Assembly: GCF_947331445.1 (NCBI RefSeq)
Contig: NZ_CAMZOG010000010.1
Coordinates: 1-64,000 of the forward strand
From: Parendozoicomonas sp. Alg238-R29
GTDB lineage: Bacteria; Pseudomonadota; Gammaproteobacteria; Pseudomonadales; Endozoicomonadaceae
Direction: 5' to 3'
Length of the DNA: 64,000 nucleotides
Shown: piece after piece, positions 28,054 through 37,692 of the stretch
Layout: every line of letters starts with the position of its first letter
How positions within the stretch are numbered: the first letter of the stretch is position 1
Notes under the pieces: generated by a model
Told to the model about the DNA's origin: nothing
What the model saw: only the letters and a program-made list of their open reading frames with translations
Databases searched by the model: none
Program-made: the position numbers and the translations under genes

Positions 28054-29075
28054 ATATGATTTTTTTTTCGGCGGGGTATTTTTATGAATTGATTTTGATT
28101 TCTTCTCTTGCTTTAAAAATTGTTGTAGATAATAGCAGGCTGAAGCTAACGTCGCTATTGATGATTTTTTTTGGTTTCATTTTCGTACTCGTGACGTACT
28201 TGTTTTTTGGTAAGGTTTTAGGGTTTAAAATTCTGTCTCTTTTTGCTGTTGTTTTGCTATCAATACATTCCATTGATTTTTTTGTGAAATTATCTTTGGC
28301 TCTAATTGTGTGTATGGTAGCTGTATATATAGCACAGCATGGTTATAGTAATAAGCTCTCGTTTATCCCATTTTTTACAATTTATTTATGTCTTCTTCAT
28401 TGTGGGGCTGATAGGAATAATCATAAGAAGTTGATGGCTTTTGGGATTGTGTTATTCATTGTTGACATCGTACAGGTGTTCCATTTTCAGTATCGGAGTG
28501 AGTTTTTAAAGTTGTTTACAGTCTCTGTCTTTTTTATGGTTTCAGAGCGAATGAGATATAAACTATATCTGGGATTAATATCTTTACCGTTTATATATAT
28601 AGCATGCTTAATGTTTTTTTTGTATGCTCAAAATAGTGGTATGGTAGATTTTCCAAGCGTCAGCAATCTAGAGCGGAGTTTGATGGTTAAATGGATGTTT
28701 GAAAATATTGCAGAATATGTTTTTCATGGGGGAGGAGTTGAGATATTTCAAGAGAGTGTCAGCTATTCAAAGATGGCATTGAATATCGGTTATTCAGTTC
28801 CTAATGATCCTCATAATTTGTTTGTTTTGATGTTTATTGAATATGGTTTGATCGGGTTGTTGATGTCTGTTTTGTTTTATCTTTTTATTTTTCTAAAAAA
28901 AGAAATAAGGCACGCTTTTTCAGGAAATGATCTAGTTTGTTTTTCGATCATCTCTGTTGTGTATCTGGTATCAATGAATCCGTTTGACTATAAGACAAGA
29001 TTGGTTGTGTCTGTTTTAATGGGGTTGGTTTTTAATGTCATTCTACGAAGAAGAGGTGTACCTTGCTATCAATAA
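28050..29075 (+). CDS. Wzy-like O-antigen polymerase
   Basis: 341 residues with about ten hydrophobic helices and one larger loop (about 205-255) that contains the PNDPHNLFVLMFIEYG motif. A His-Asn in such a motif is shared by O-antigen polymerases and ligases. It starts at ATG 28050, four bases inside the flippase gene. A T9 run at codons 4-7 (28070-28078) could be slippage-prone. Wzy polymerases join repeat units in the periplasm. The family is very divergent, so the assignment is from topology, motif and context. Confidence 0.7.
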   Translation: MNMIFFSAGYFYELILISSLALKIVVDNSRLKLTSLLMIFFGFIFVLVTYLFFGKVLGFKILSLFAVVLLSIHSIDFFVKLSLALIVCMVAVYIAQHGYSNKLSFIPFFTIYLCLLHCGADRNNHKKLMAFGIVLFIVDIVQVFHFQYRSEFLKLFTVSVFFMVSERMRYKLYLGLISLPFIYIACLMFFLYAQNSGMVDFPSVSNLERSLMVKWMFENIAEYVFHGGGVEIFQESVSYSKMALNIGYSVPNDPHNLFVLMFIEYGLIGLLMSVLFYLFIFLKKEIRHAFSGNDLVCFSIISVVYLVSMNPFDYKTRLVVSVLMGLVFNVILRRRGVPCYQ

Positions 29076-29875
29076 TAGTTGCTACATATAATGCTGAAAA
29101 AACCATCTATAAATGTATTGATAGCATCCAAAAACAAAAAATAGATGATTTAGAAATTATAGTTATAGATGGTGCATCCACAGATGGAACAGTTGATATT
29201 ATTGAAGGGTTTCGTGATTCGAAAATAAAAATCATCTCTGAATCTGATCGTGGTATATATGATGCTTGGAATAAGGGGTTGAAGTGCGCATCCGGCAACT
29301 GGATTTGTTTTATAGGTGCTGATGATTTTTATTATGAAGGCGCTTTAGCTTCGCTGATGGAGTATGCAGATAATAACGCTCCTTTCATATATGGAACCGT
29401 AGCGTGCGAAGGTGCTGACGGGAACGTATCAGGGCGCCTAGGTGGGCCTTGGGTGTCTCCATGGGATAGTAGGCATCAATATATTGAGTCTGATTTGTGT
29501 TTTCCTGTAATGGGTTCAGTTTATTCAAAAAGTTTTTTTGGAAATAGAAGTTTTGATATTAACCTTGAAATAGTTGCTGATGCTGATTTGATTCTGAAAT
29601 CGTTGAAGCAATGGAAAGGAATTGATCCTGTGTTTTCTCCCTCTATAAGTCCTGTTTTGGAAATGGGTTATGGTGGTGTATCAACAAGCCCAAACACATA
29701 TTTAGTTTCATTGAAAGAATCATTTCTTGTGCGTAGAAGGAATGGTCTTTCAAATATCAATTACTCTCTTTTAAAGAGAGCGATTAAGATGTATTGCTAT
29801 CAATGTCTTAAGGTCATAGCTGGTAAAAAGTTTTCCAATATGATTTTGAAGTCATATTATCGAGTCATGAAATGA
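29063..29875 (+). CDS. Glycosyltransferase family 2 protein
   Basis: 270 residues from TTG 29063, which overlaps the end of the polymerase-like gene by 13 bases. The GT-A fold start is clear: SIIVATYNAEKTIYKCIDSI, EIIVIDGASTDGT, ISESDRGIYDAWNKGL and the DxD-like GADD in CFIGADDFYYEGA. This variant with DRGIYDAWNKG is typical of GT2 enzymes in surface polysaccharide clusters. It ends with four bases (ATGA) shared with the next gene. Sugar specificity is unknown. Confidence 0.85.
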   Translation: MLSIIVATYNAEKTIYKCIDSIQKQKIDDLEIIVIDGASTDGTVDIIEGFRDSKIKIISESDRGIYDAWNKGLKCASGNWICFIGADDFYYEGALASLMEYADNNAPFIYGTVACEGADGNVSGRLGGPWVSPWDSRHQYIESDLCFPVMGSVYSKSFFGNRSFDINLEIVADADLILKSLKQWKGIDPVFSPSISPVLEMGYGGVSTSPNTYLVSLKESFLVRRRNGLSNINYSLLKRAIKMYCYQCLKVIAGKKFSNMILKSYYRVMK

Positions 29876-30954
29876 AAATTTTACTAATAATAACAGGCCT
29901 TACGGTGGGGGGCGCAGAGAGGCAGGTGTGCGATCTTGCGGAGCAATTTATAAAAAAGGGGCATTCTGTAAAGATTATTGTTTTAACTGGTCCTGTTATT
30001 TTCAAACCATTTTCAGATATAGAGATAATACCCCTTGATATTATGAAATCTTCATTTCTAAGTTTCTTGAGTGGTTTGCGTATTAGTAGACGTGTTTTAC
30101 TTGAATATGATCCGGATGTTGTGCACGGGCATATGATACACGCCAACATTTTCTCGAGAATTCTTAGATTGATAGCACCAGTAAAAAAACTCATTTGTAC
30201 CGCACATAGTACAAATGAAGGGGGGGGGGGGCGAATGCTTGCCTATCGTTTGACTGACACTTTATGCGACATGTCAACTAATGTTAGCGATGAAGCAGTC
30301 AAAGCTTATATAAATAAAAAGGCTGCTCCAGACGATAAAATAATTACCGTTAATAATGGGCTAGATGTATCGAAATTCAAGTACTCAGTTAACTATAGAA
30401 ATATAAAGAGAGATGTTTTAGGCGTTCGTGAAGATAATGTTTTGCTCATGACTGTTGGTCGTTTGACAGAGGCAAAGAATCATAAACTATTATTGCGGGT
30501 TTTTTCATTACTAAAAGAAGAACATAAAAACATAACATTATGTATTATCGGTGATGGTGAACTAAAAGAATATTTAATCCGCTTTGCAAGAACATTGTCA
30601 GTAGCTGATAGTGTACATTTCATTGGCAATGTTGATGATGTACAGAACTGGCTTAGCGCTGCAGACGTGTTTGTATTGTCATCATTATGGGAAGGATTTT
30701 CGTTAGTCTGTGCTGAAGCTATGCTGTGTGAACGCTATGTTATAGCAACAGACTGCGGTGGTGTTGCCGGGATTTTAGGGGATAAAGGTTCAATCGTACC
30801 AGTGAATGACATTGATGCCCTTTATTCTGAATTGGATAAATTTATACATGATAGATGCAATTTTGATGGTGAAGAGATTAGGAAGTCTATAGCCAGTAGG
30901 TTTTCTATCGAATCAATAGCAGCTCAATGGATTGATATTTATACTTCAGTATAG
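29872..30954 (+). CDS. Glycosyltransferase family 4 protein with a G12 tract
   Basis: 360 residues. The start KILLIITGLTVGGAERQV is a classic GT4 opening. VGRLTEAKNHKLLLRVFSLL, IGDGELKEYL and SSLWEGFSLVCAEAM give the C-terminal donor-binding half. A run of 12 G (30220-30231) encodes four Gly after STNE and sits in the first third of the gene. At 12 G the frame is open; gain or loss of one G would truncate the protein after about 120 residues. It overlaps the upstream GT2 gene by four bases. Confidence 0.88.
   Translation: MKILLIITGLTVGGAERQVCDLAEQFIKKGHSVKIIVLTGPVIFKPFSDIEIIPLDIMKSSFLSFLSGLRISRRVLLEYDPDVVHGHMIHANIFSRILRLIAPVKKLICTAHSTNEGGGGRMLAYRLTDTLCDMSTNVSDEAVKAYINKKAAPDDKIITVNNGLDVSKFKYSVNYRNIKRDVLGVREDNVLLMTVGRLTEAKNHKLLLRVFSLLKEEHKNITLCIIGDGELKEYLIRFARTLSVADSVHFIGNVDDVQNWLSAADVFVLSSLWEGFSLVCAEAMLCERYVIATDCGGVAGILGDKGSIVPVNDIDALYSELDKFIHDRCNFDGEEIRKSIASRFSIESIAAQWIDIYTSV
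30220..30231 (+). repeat. Homopolymeric G12 tract in a glycosyltransferase gene
   Basis: Twelve consecutive G inside an otherwise AT-rich gene. Tracts of this length mutate by slipped-strand mispairing and are the usual switch for phase-variable surface glycan genes. Confidence 0.95.
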
Positions 30955-30970
30955 TGATAGGTATATATAA

Positions 30971-32089
30971 GTGAAAAAAGCATTAATTACAGGTGTAACT
31001 GGCCAAGATGGCTCTTATTTAGCCGAGTTCTTATTAGATAAGGGTTATGAAGTTCACGGGATTAAACGGAGATCATCATCTTTTAATACCACGCGAATTG
31101 ATCATATCTTTGAAGATCCTCATGTTGAAAATCAGCATTTCAAGCTACATTACGGGGACCTTTCTGATAGTTCAAATTTGACAAGAATACTTCATGAAGT
31201 TCAACCTGATGAAGTCTACAATCTCGCTGCTCAGTCTCATGTAGCGGTCTCTTTTGAGTCCCCTGAGTATACAGCGGATGTTGATGCTCTAGGTAGCTTG
31301 CGTTTATTAGAGGCTATCCGATTTTTGGGGCTGGAAAAGAAAACTCGTTTCTACCAAGCATCCACTTCTGAGCTGTATGGCCTTGTCCAGGAAACTCCTC
31401 AAAAAGAATCAACACCATTTTACCCTAGATCACCCTATGCTGTGGCTAAAATGTATGCTTATTGGATTACTGTCAACTATCGAGAATCCTATGGTATGTA
31501 CGCTTGTAATGGAATCTTGTTTAATCACGAATCCCCTCGCCGTGGAGAAACATTTGTAACCAGAAAGATCACAAGGGGCTTGGCGAGTATCTCACAGGGG
31601 CTTGAAGAGTGTCTCTACCTAGGTAATATGGATGCGCTTCGCGACTGGGGTCATGCTCGTGACTACGTTGAGATGCAGTGGTTGATGCTTCAGCAGGAAC
31701 AGCCTGAAGATTTTGTTATTGCTACCGGAGTTCAATACTCTGTTCGACAATTCGTCGAGTTTACGGCAAAAGCGTTAGAATTTCGTATTCGGTGGGAAGG
31801 TTCCGGTGTCACTGAATGTGGTTATGTAGCCGCCATTGAGGGCACGAATGCTTCAGCCTTGAAAGTAGGGCAAAAAATAGTTGCTGTTGACCCACGTTAC
31901 TTTAGACCTGCAGAAGTCGAGACACTTCTTGGTGATCCGGCTAAAGCCAAAGTCAAACTTGGCTGGGAGCCCGTGACTTCCCTTGAAGAGATGGTGGAAG
32001 AGATGGTCGAGCACGACCTTGACAGTGCTAAACGGCATGCAGTTCTTAGAGATAGCGGCTTTAGCACGCCTATTTCAATGGAGCATTAA
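30971..32089 (+). CDS. gmd: GDP-mannose 4,6-dehydratase
   Basis: 372 residues from GTG 30971, the family's usual length. It has the Rossmann start [30 protein letters not shown], the active-site segment ASTSELYG, and the YAVAK Tyr/Lys pair in [11 protein letters not shown]. Further along are [17 protein letters not shown] and [11 protein letters not shown]. It converts GDP-mannose to GDP-4-keto-6-deoxy-mannose, the branch point for GDP-fucose, perosamine and colitose. The following reductase and ColD-like genes use this product. Base composition is less AT-rich than in the five genes before it. Confidence 0.95.
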   Translation: MKKALITGVTGQDGSYLAEFLLDKGYEVHGIKRRSSSFNTTRIDHIFEDPHVENQHFKLHYGDLSDSSNLTRILHEVQPDEVYNLAAQSHVAVSFESPEYTADVDALGSLRLLEAIRFLGLEKKTRFYQASTSELYGLVQETPQKESTPFYPRSPYAVAKMYAYWITVNYRESYGMYACNGILFNHESPRRGETFVTRKITRGLASISQGLEECLYLGNMDALRDWGHARDYVEMQWLMLQQEQPEDFVIATGVQYSVRQFVEFTAKALEFRIRWEGSGVTECGYVAAIEGTNASALKVGQKIVAVDPRYFRPAEVETLLGDPAKAKVKLGWEPVTSLEEMVEEMVEHDLDSAKRHAVLRDSGFSTPISMEH

Positions 32090-32091
32090 CA

Positions 32092-33009
32092 TTGAAAATA
32101 TTTCTCACCGGTGGGAATGGTATGGTGGGTAGAAATATCATTGCCCTTGCTAAAGAGCAAGGCTTTGAGATTGATGCTCCTGACCGGTCGACACTTGATT
32201 TGCTTAATTACGAAGCTGTTCTGGATTACATCAAACAATCCAAGCCCGATGTAGTGATGCACTGTGCAGGCTTGGTAGGAGGTATTCAGGCTAATATTGC
32301 TGCGCCTTTTGATTTTGCCTTCGTGAATATGCAAATTGGTCTGAATATAGTGAGTGCGTCTAATGCTGCTGATATTGATAATCTCCTTAACTTTGGGAGT
32401 TCTTGTATGTACCCCAGAGCTGCAAAAAATCCACTTAAGGAAAGTAGCATTCTGACAGGTGAACTTGAACCCACTAATGAAGGGTACGCCATCGCTAAAG
32501 TTTCCACTGCTCGTTTAGCACAATATGCGAACAGCCAGTTTGGACGTATCTATAAAACCCTTATCCCATGCAACCTTTATGGCTACTGGGATAAGTTCGA
32601 CCCAGAAAAATCGCATATGATACCTGCGGTTATTCGTAAGCTTCACGAAGCGACGTTAAACAATCAAACGAAGGTTGATATATGGGGTGACGGGCTTGCA
32701 AGGCGCGAGTTTATGTTCGCTGAAGACCTGGCAGATTTTTCTCTATTCTCAGCAGCAAATATGGGGCGCCTTCCGGATTTGCTGAATGTAGGCTTGGGTT
32801 CTGATTACTCGATCAACGATTACTACAAAGCTATTGCAAATGTTGTTGGGTATAAAGGTGATTTCATTCACGACCTCTCAAAACCTGTTGGGATGAAGCA
32901 AAAGCTGGTAGACACATCTATACAGAGTAATCTTGGCTGGCAACCCAAACATACACTTGAAGAAGGCCTATCAAAAACCTATCAATATTTTCTTAAAGAG
33001 GTTCTGTAA
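32092..33009 (+). CDS. NAD-sugar epimerase/reductase (GDP-fucose synthase or ColC-like GDP-colitose synthase)
   Basis: 305 residues from TTG 32092, two bases after gmd. It has an NADP-binding FLTGGNGMVGRN start, the GSSCMYP motif (102-108), and the SDR pair Tyr132/Lys136 in GYAIAK. It belongs to the GDP-L-fucose synthase family. ColC, which makes GDP-L-colitose from the ColD product by C5 epimerisation and C4 reduction, is a member of the same family. Because the next gene is ColD-like, a ColC role is more likely than Fcl. Sequence alone does not separate the two with certainty. Confidence 0.8.
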   Translation: MKIFLTGGNGMVGRNIIALAKEQGFEIDAPDRSTLDLLNYEAVLDYIKQSKPDVVMHCAGLVGGIQANIAAPFDFAFVNMQIGLNIVSASNAADIDNLLNFGSSCMYPRAAKNPLKESSILTGELEPTNEGYAIAKVSTARLAQYANSQFGRIYKTLIPCNLYGYWDKFDPEKSHMIPAVIRKLHEATLNNQTKVDIWGDGLARREFMFAEDLADFSLFSAANMGRLPDLLNVGLGSDYSINDYYKAIANVVGYKGDFIHDLSKPVGMKQKLVDTSIQSNLGWQPKHTLEEGLSKTYQYFLKEVL

Positions 33010-34175
33010 TGCTGCCACTAGCAACAACGACTTGGGATCAAAAGGAATACGATGCTCTGCAGACTGTTATAGACAGTGACATGTTCAGTATGGGACAAAA
33101 GGTCGCAGAGTTTGAGGGTGCCTTTGCTGAATTTATTGGAAGCCAACATTGCGTTATGGTGAACTCGGGTTCTTCAGCAAACCTTATAGCAATAGCTGCA
33201 TTATTTTATACTAAGGATAATGCTTTAAAGCCAGGTGATGAGGTGATCGTGCCTGCCGTTTCCTGGTCCACAACCTACTACCCGTTATATCAATACGGTT
33301 TGAAAATTAAGTTTGTTGATGTGTGTCAGGAAACACTCAATATTGACCTTGATCAGTTGGAATTAGCTATTTCTGATAAAACCCGTGCAATTTTTTCTGT
33401 GAACCTTCTTGGTAATCCAGTTGATTATCAGCGTGTTCAATCACTGATCGAAGATAAAGATATTATCCTGGTTGAAGACAACTGTGAGTCCATGGGCGCT
33501 ACCTTGCATGGAAAGCAGGCGGGCACTTATGGTGTTATGGGAACCTTTAGTTCATTTTTCAGCCATCACATCTCGACCATGGAAGGTGGAATGGTAGTGA
33601 CAGATGATGAGGAGCTGTACCATATTATGTTGTCCCTTCGTTCACATGGTTGGACTCGCCACTTACCAAAACAGAATCATGTCTCGGATAAAAGCGATAA
33701 TGATTTTTATGAATCTTTTCGCTTTGTTTTGCCAGGCTACAACCTGAGACCTCTGGAAATGTCAGGCGCTCTTGGCTTAATGCAATTAGAGAAACTACCT
33801 TCTATTATTACAGGAAGACAAGAGAATGCTAAATCATTCACAAAGCTATTCTCAGATATTCCCGGTGTTACTATTCAGCATGAGACTGGTGAAAGTAGTT
33901 GGTTTGGGTTTGCTCTCATTTTTGAGGATGGTAAAGAGAAACGTGACGAAATCGTATCTCTTTTCGAAAAGCATAATATAGCCTGTAGGCCAATAGTTGC
34001 TGGAAATTTTGTGCGTAACCCTGTTGTTGAATATTTTGATTATTCTGTTCATGGTGAGTTAAAGAACAGTGACACCCTGAGTGACTCAGGGTTGTTTATC
34101 GGAAACCATCACTACGATATTAAAAAACAACTTGGTGAAGTGGCAAGTATTATTAAAATAGCACTATGTATCTGA
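33009..34175 (+). CDS. colD: GDP-4-keto-6-deoxy-mannose 3-dehydratase (ColD-like)
   Basis: 388 residues, the same length as I recall for Escherichia coli ColD. It has the DegT/DnrJ/EryC1 aminotransferase fold: NSGSSANL, VPAVSWSTTYYP, and EDNCESMGA for PLP binding. At the place of the catalytic PLP lysine it reads SFFSHHISTMEGG (183-194), with His186 in the Lys position. A His here is the hallmark of ColD, which removes the C3 hydroxyl instead of transferring an amino group. The product would be GDP-4-keto-3,6-dideoxy-mannose, the precursor of colitose. It overlaps the upstream stop by one base. Confidence 0.82.
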   Translation: MLPLATTTWDQKEYDALQTVIDSDMFSMGQKVAEFEGAFAEFIGSQHCVMVNSGSSANLIAIAALFYTKDNALKPGDEVIVPAVSWSTTYYPLYQYGLKIKFVDVCQETLNIDLDQLELAISDKTRAIFSVNLLGNPVDYQRVQSLIEDKDIILVEDNCESMGATLHGKQAGTYGVMGTFSSFFSHHISTMEGGMVVTDDEELYHIMLSLRSHGWTRHLPKQNHVSDKSDNDFYESFRFVLPGYNLRPLEMSGALGLMQLEKLPSIITGRQENAKSFTKLFSDIPGVTIQHETGESSWFGFALIFEDGKEKRDEIVSLFEKHNIACRPIVAGNFVRNPVVEYFDYSVHGELKNSDTLSDSGLFIGNHHYDIKKQLGEVASIIKIALCI

Positions 34176-34230
34176 TGAATGCTCTGTATTGGCTAACAGC
34201 TTCATATAACTCTATTTTTACAAAATATTC

Positions 34231-34677
34231 ATGATTCATGCTGATGTTTTTAAATCTGTCGTTGCTAATGCTCCCCTCATATCTATCGATTTGGTAGTGA
34301 AAAATGAGCAGGGACAGATTTTACTTGGTTTAAGGGATAACCGGCCTGCTCAAGGATTCTGGTTTGTTCCTGGCGGGCGAATTCGCAAAGATGAATCGAT
34401 AAAAAAGGCTTTTTCTCGTCTTGCTTTCATAGAGCTTGGTATTAATCTATCGATTAAAGATGCTGAATTTATAGGCGTTTACGAGCATTTTTATTCGGAT
34501 AATTTCTCTGGTACCGATTTCTCTACTCATTATATCGTCATGGGATACTGCATGAATCTGGATGTTGATTTAAACACATTACCTCACGGACAGCATAGGG
34601 AATATCGCTATGTTACTAAAAATGAGTTGTTGAACTGCCTGAAAGTTCACAAGTACACAAAAAACTATTTTCTCTGA
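34231..34677 (+). CDS. gmm: GDP-mannose mannosyl hydrolase (Nudix)
   Basis: 148 residues with the divergent Nudix box of the Gmm family: GGRIRKDESIKKAFSRLAF followed by ELG (about 50-72), and WFVPGG before it. Gmm hydrolyses GDP-mannose or GDP-glucose and is often part of colanic acid, fucose and colitose clusters next to gmd. It probably tunes the GDP-mannose pool. ATG 34231 is the first start after a 55-bp spacer. No terminator is seen between it and manC. Confidence 0.88.
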   Translation: MIHADVFKSVVANAPLISIDLVVKNEQGQILLGLRDNRPAQGFWFVPGGRIRKDESIKKAFSRLAFIELGINLSIKDAEFIGVYEHFYSDNFSGTDFSTHYIVMGYCMNLDVDLNTLPHGQHREYRYVTKNELLNCLKVHKYTKNYFL

Positions 34678-34747
34678 TTTTGTGAAATTATTGATCGACA
34701 TGGAAAGAAATAGTTACTGATTTCATACTATCAAGGCACACTTAACT

Positions 34748-36178
34748 ATGTCTATTACTCCTGTTATTATGTCCGGCGGCTCTGGCAGCCGCCTTTGGCC
34801 ACAATCCCGCTCTCTTTATCCAAAACAATTTCTGCCATTGGTTGACGAAAACACCATGCTGCAGAATACGATTTCACGGCTTGAAGGTCTGGATGCCGTG
34901 GCAAGCCCTGTGGTTATTGCTAACGAGGAGCACCGTTTCCTTGTTGCAGAGCAGCTTCGTCAGATTGGTAAGAGTGCTGATGCTATTATTCTTGAACCCG
35001 TTGGTCGGAACACTGCACCAGCGGTTGCTCTTGCAGCTTTAAAGATTACTTCAGAGCATAGCTGTTCAGAAGATAACGATCCGGTTCTTCTGGTTCTGGC
35101 CGCTGATCATGTGATCCTGGATATTGAAGCGTTTCATTATGCTATAGCAACAGCGTTGTCATCAGCTCAGGATGGTAAACTTGTAACTTTTGGTATTGTT
35201 CCAACCTCAGCTGAGACGGGTTACGGTTACATTCAGGCTGATAGACAGGATGTTAACAGCGCAGTTATGCCTGTGAAACAGTTTGTGGAAAAACCTGATC
35301 TTGCGACCGCTAATCAATATGTAGAATCTGGTAATTACTTCTGGAACTCGGGCATGTTTATGTTCAAAGCTTCCCGTTATCTGGAAGAGTTGAATCAATT
35401 TGGGCCTGATATTCTCTCCGCATGTCAGAAAGCCATGGCAGTTCAGAATACTGACCTTGATTTCGTTCGATTGGATGAAGAAGCATTTAAAGCCTGCCCT
35501 GATGACTCAATTGACTATGCTGTGATGGAAAAAACGACAGACGCTGTAGTTGTTCCTCTTGATGCTGGCTGGTCTGATGTAGGTTCCTGGTCAAGTCTTG
35601 CAGATATATCCGCTAAGGACGCGCAAGGTAACTCCACAATTGGAGATACATTACTCCATGATACCCACAATACTTATGTACGTAGTGATAAGAAGCTAAT
35701 TGCAACCGTAGGGGTTGAGAATCTGGTTATTACTGAGACTGACGACGCTATCCTTGTTGCCCATAAGGATAAAGTACAGGATGTTAAAAAGGTTGTAGAA
35801 AAGTTGAAAGAGCAGGATCGCTCTGAAGTGAAACTCCATCGCAAAGTCTACCGTCCTTGGGGCTCGTATGACTCCATAGATCAGGGTGAGCGTTTTCAGG
35901 TTAAGCGTATAACCGTAAAGCCGGGCGCACAGCTCTCACTGCAGAAGCATTACCACCGGGCAGAACATTGGATTGTGGTCAAGGGGACCGCATTGGTAAC
36001 CAATGGTGATGAGCCGATTCTGTTGACTGAAAACCAATCCACTTATATCTCGGTTGGCGTTGTTCACCGGTTGGAAAACCCAGGAAAGTTTGACCTCGAA
36101 ATGATTGAAGTGCAGAGCGGCAGTTATCTGGGGGAAGACGATATAGTACGGTTTGAAGATACCTACGGGCGTTCCTGA
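34748..36178 (+). CDS. manC: Mannose-1-phosphate guanylyltransferase / mannose-6-phosphate isomerase
   Basis: 476 residues, a normal bifunctional ManC. The N-terminal pyrophosphorylase signature [19 protein letters not shown] lies at residues 10-28. [13 protein letters not shown] and NSGMFMF mark the catalytic domain. The C-terminal cupin isomerase domain (about 360-476) has [21 protein letters not shown] with metal-binding His, and [10 protein letters not shown]. It makes GDP-mannose for gmd and supplies mannose-6-phosphate from fructose-6-phosphate. manB follows about 95 bp later. Confidence 0.95.
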   Translation: MSITPVIMSGGSGSRLWPQSRSLYPKQFLPLVDENTMLQNTISRLEGLDAVASPVVIANEEHRFLVAEQLRQIGKSADAIILEPVGRNTAPAVALAALKITSEHSCSEDNDPVLLVLAADHVILDIEAFHYAIATALSSAQDGKLVTFGIVPTSAETGYGYIQADRQDVNSAVMPVKQFVEKPDLATANQYVESGNYFWNSGMFMFKASRYLEELNQFGPDILSACQKAMAVQNTDLDFVRLDEEAFKACPDDSIDYAVMEKTTDAVVVPLDAGWSDVGSWSSLADISAKDAQGNSTIGDTLLHDTHNTYVRSDKKLIATVGVENLVITETDDAILVAHKDKVQDVKKVVEKLKEQDRSEVKLHRKVYRPWGSYDSIDQGERFQVKRITVKPGAQLSLQKHYHRAEHWIVVKGTALVTNGDEPILLTENQSTYISVGVVHRLENPGKFDLEMIEVQSGSYLGEDDIVRFEDTYGRS

Positions 36179-36271
36179 TCTTTGAAGGCTATGGGCTCCA
36201 TTTTAAGAGCGGAAACTATAGTGATTTCTTTTGTGTATGGGCCCTGAGCCGTTAACTTTTTGGCCAATTTA

Positions 36272-37654
36272 ATGAATAAACTTACCTGTTTCAAAGCATA
36301 CGATATTCGGGGCCGTCTTCCTGATGAGCTTAATATTGATATTGCTTGGGCAATCGGTCGTGCGGTATCTGACTACTTGCAGCCAAAAAACGTTGTAGTG
36401 GGGGGCGATATTCGTCTGTCAACTCCTGAGTTAAAAGACGCGTTATCCAGTGGTTTACGTTCAGGAGGAACAGATGTAATCGATATTGGTTTATGTGGTA
36501 CGGAGGAAATTTATTTTGCCACCTCTTCTCTCAAGGTGGATGGTGGAATTATGGTAACTGCCAGCCATAATCCCATGGACTATAACGGCATGAAACTGGT
36601 GAGAGAGGACAGCAAGCCTATATCAGGCGATACTGGCTTGCGTGAAATTCAGGTACTGGCTGAAGATATTTATTTTAATGGTAAGCCTGCTGTTAGAGAG
36701 AGTGAGGGTACATACAGTCAAAAGAATAATTTGGCTCCCTATGTAGACCATATACTCGGATACATTAAGCCTAAGGAATTGAAAACGCTTAAGTTGGTTG
36801 CTAATTCCGGCAATGGTGCTGCAGGCCATGTTATCGATGCCATAGAAGAAAAGTTCTCTGCGCTGCGTGTTCCGGTTGAGTTTATAAAAGTACATCATGA
36901 ACCTGATGGAAGCTTTCCCCATGGTATTCCTAATCCATTGCTTCCGGAATGTCGATCAGCAACAGCTGAAGCGGTACTAAAACATCAGGCTGATATGGGG
37001 ATTGCCTGGGATGGAGATTTTGACCGCTGCTTCCTGTTTGATGAAAAGGGGCAGTTCATTGAGGGGTATTATATTGTTGGGTTATTGGGAGAGGCCTTTT
37101 TGGCTCATAACCCAGGGGCAAAAATCATCCACGACCCGCGTTTAACTTGGAATACCATTGATCAAGTTTCGTCTTCTGGTGGTGTTCCTGTTTTATGTAA
37201 AACTGGCCATGCATTTATCAAGGAAAGAATGCGTGCAGAAGATGCTGTCTACGGTGGTGAAATGAGTGCTCACCACTACTTTCGTAATTTTTTCTATTGT
37301 GATTCAGGTATGATTCCTTGGTTGTTAATTTCAGAGCTTATGTCCGCCAAAGAGAAATCTCTCTCAGAGTTGGTTGCTGAACGTATAGCACTGTTTCCAT
37401 CGTCAGGGGAAATTAATAAAAAACTGATTATCCCTCAGGCTGCGATAGATAGAGTGTTAGATGTTTATCAATCTGACGCACTTGGAGTTGACTACACCGA
37501 TGGTATTTCCGTCGATATGGGTAGTTGGCGTTTTAATCTTCGAACGTCTAATACAGAGCCGATGCTTCGTTTGAATGTTGAGAGTCGAGGAGATGAGGTT
37601 TTGATGAAAGAAAGGACAGCAGATATCTTGGAAGTTATTGGGCAAGCACTGTGA
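36272..37654 (+). CDS. manB: Phosphomannomutase (CpsG/ManB)
   Basis: I chose ATG 36272 ([17 protein letters not shown]); a TTG at 36260 would add four residues. The 460-residue protein has the phosphohexomutase marks: GGDIRLSTP, the phosphoserine loop [13 protein letters not shown] (Ser about residue 97), the metal-binding DGDFDRC and the C-terminal sugar-phosphate loop [14 protein letters not shown]. It converts mannose-6-phosphate to mannose-1-phosphate for manC. With manC and gmd it forms the complete route to GDP-4-keto-6-deoxy-mannose. Confidence 0.95.
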   Translation: MNKLTCFKAYDIRGRLPDELNIDIAWAIGRAVSDYLQPKNVVVGGDIRLSTPELKDALSSGLRSGGTDVIDIGLCGTEEIYFATSSLKVDGGIMVTASHNPMDYNGMKLVREDSKPISGDTGLREIQVLAEDIYFNGKPAVRESEGTYSQKNNLAPYVDHILGYIKPKELKTLKLVANSGNGAAGHVIDAIEEKFSALRVPVEFIKVHHEPDGSFPHGIPNPLLPECRSATAEAVLKHQADMGIAWDGDFDRCFLFDEKGQFIEGYYIVGLLGEAFLAHNPGAKIIHDPRLTWNTIDQVSSSGGVPVLCKTGHAFIKERMRAEDAVYGGEMSAHHYFRNFFYCDSGMIPWLLISELMSAKEKSLSELVAERIALFPSSGEINKKLIIPQAAIDRVLDVYQSDALGVDYTDGISVDMGSWRFNLRTSNTEPMLRLNVESRGDEVLMKERTADILEVIGQAL

Positions 37655-37692
37655 ATGGATGTTGCCTAGTAAACAGAATGTGAAATAGTATA

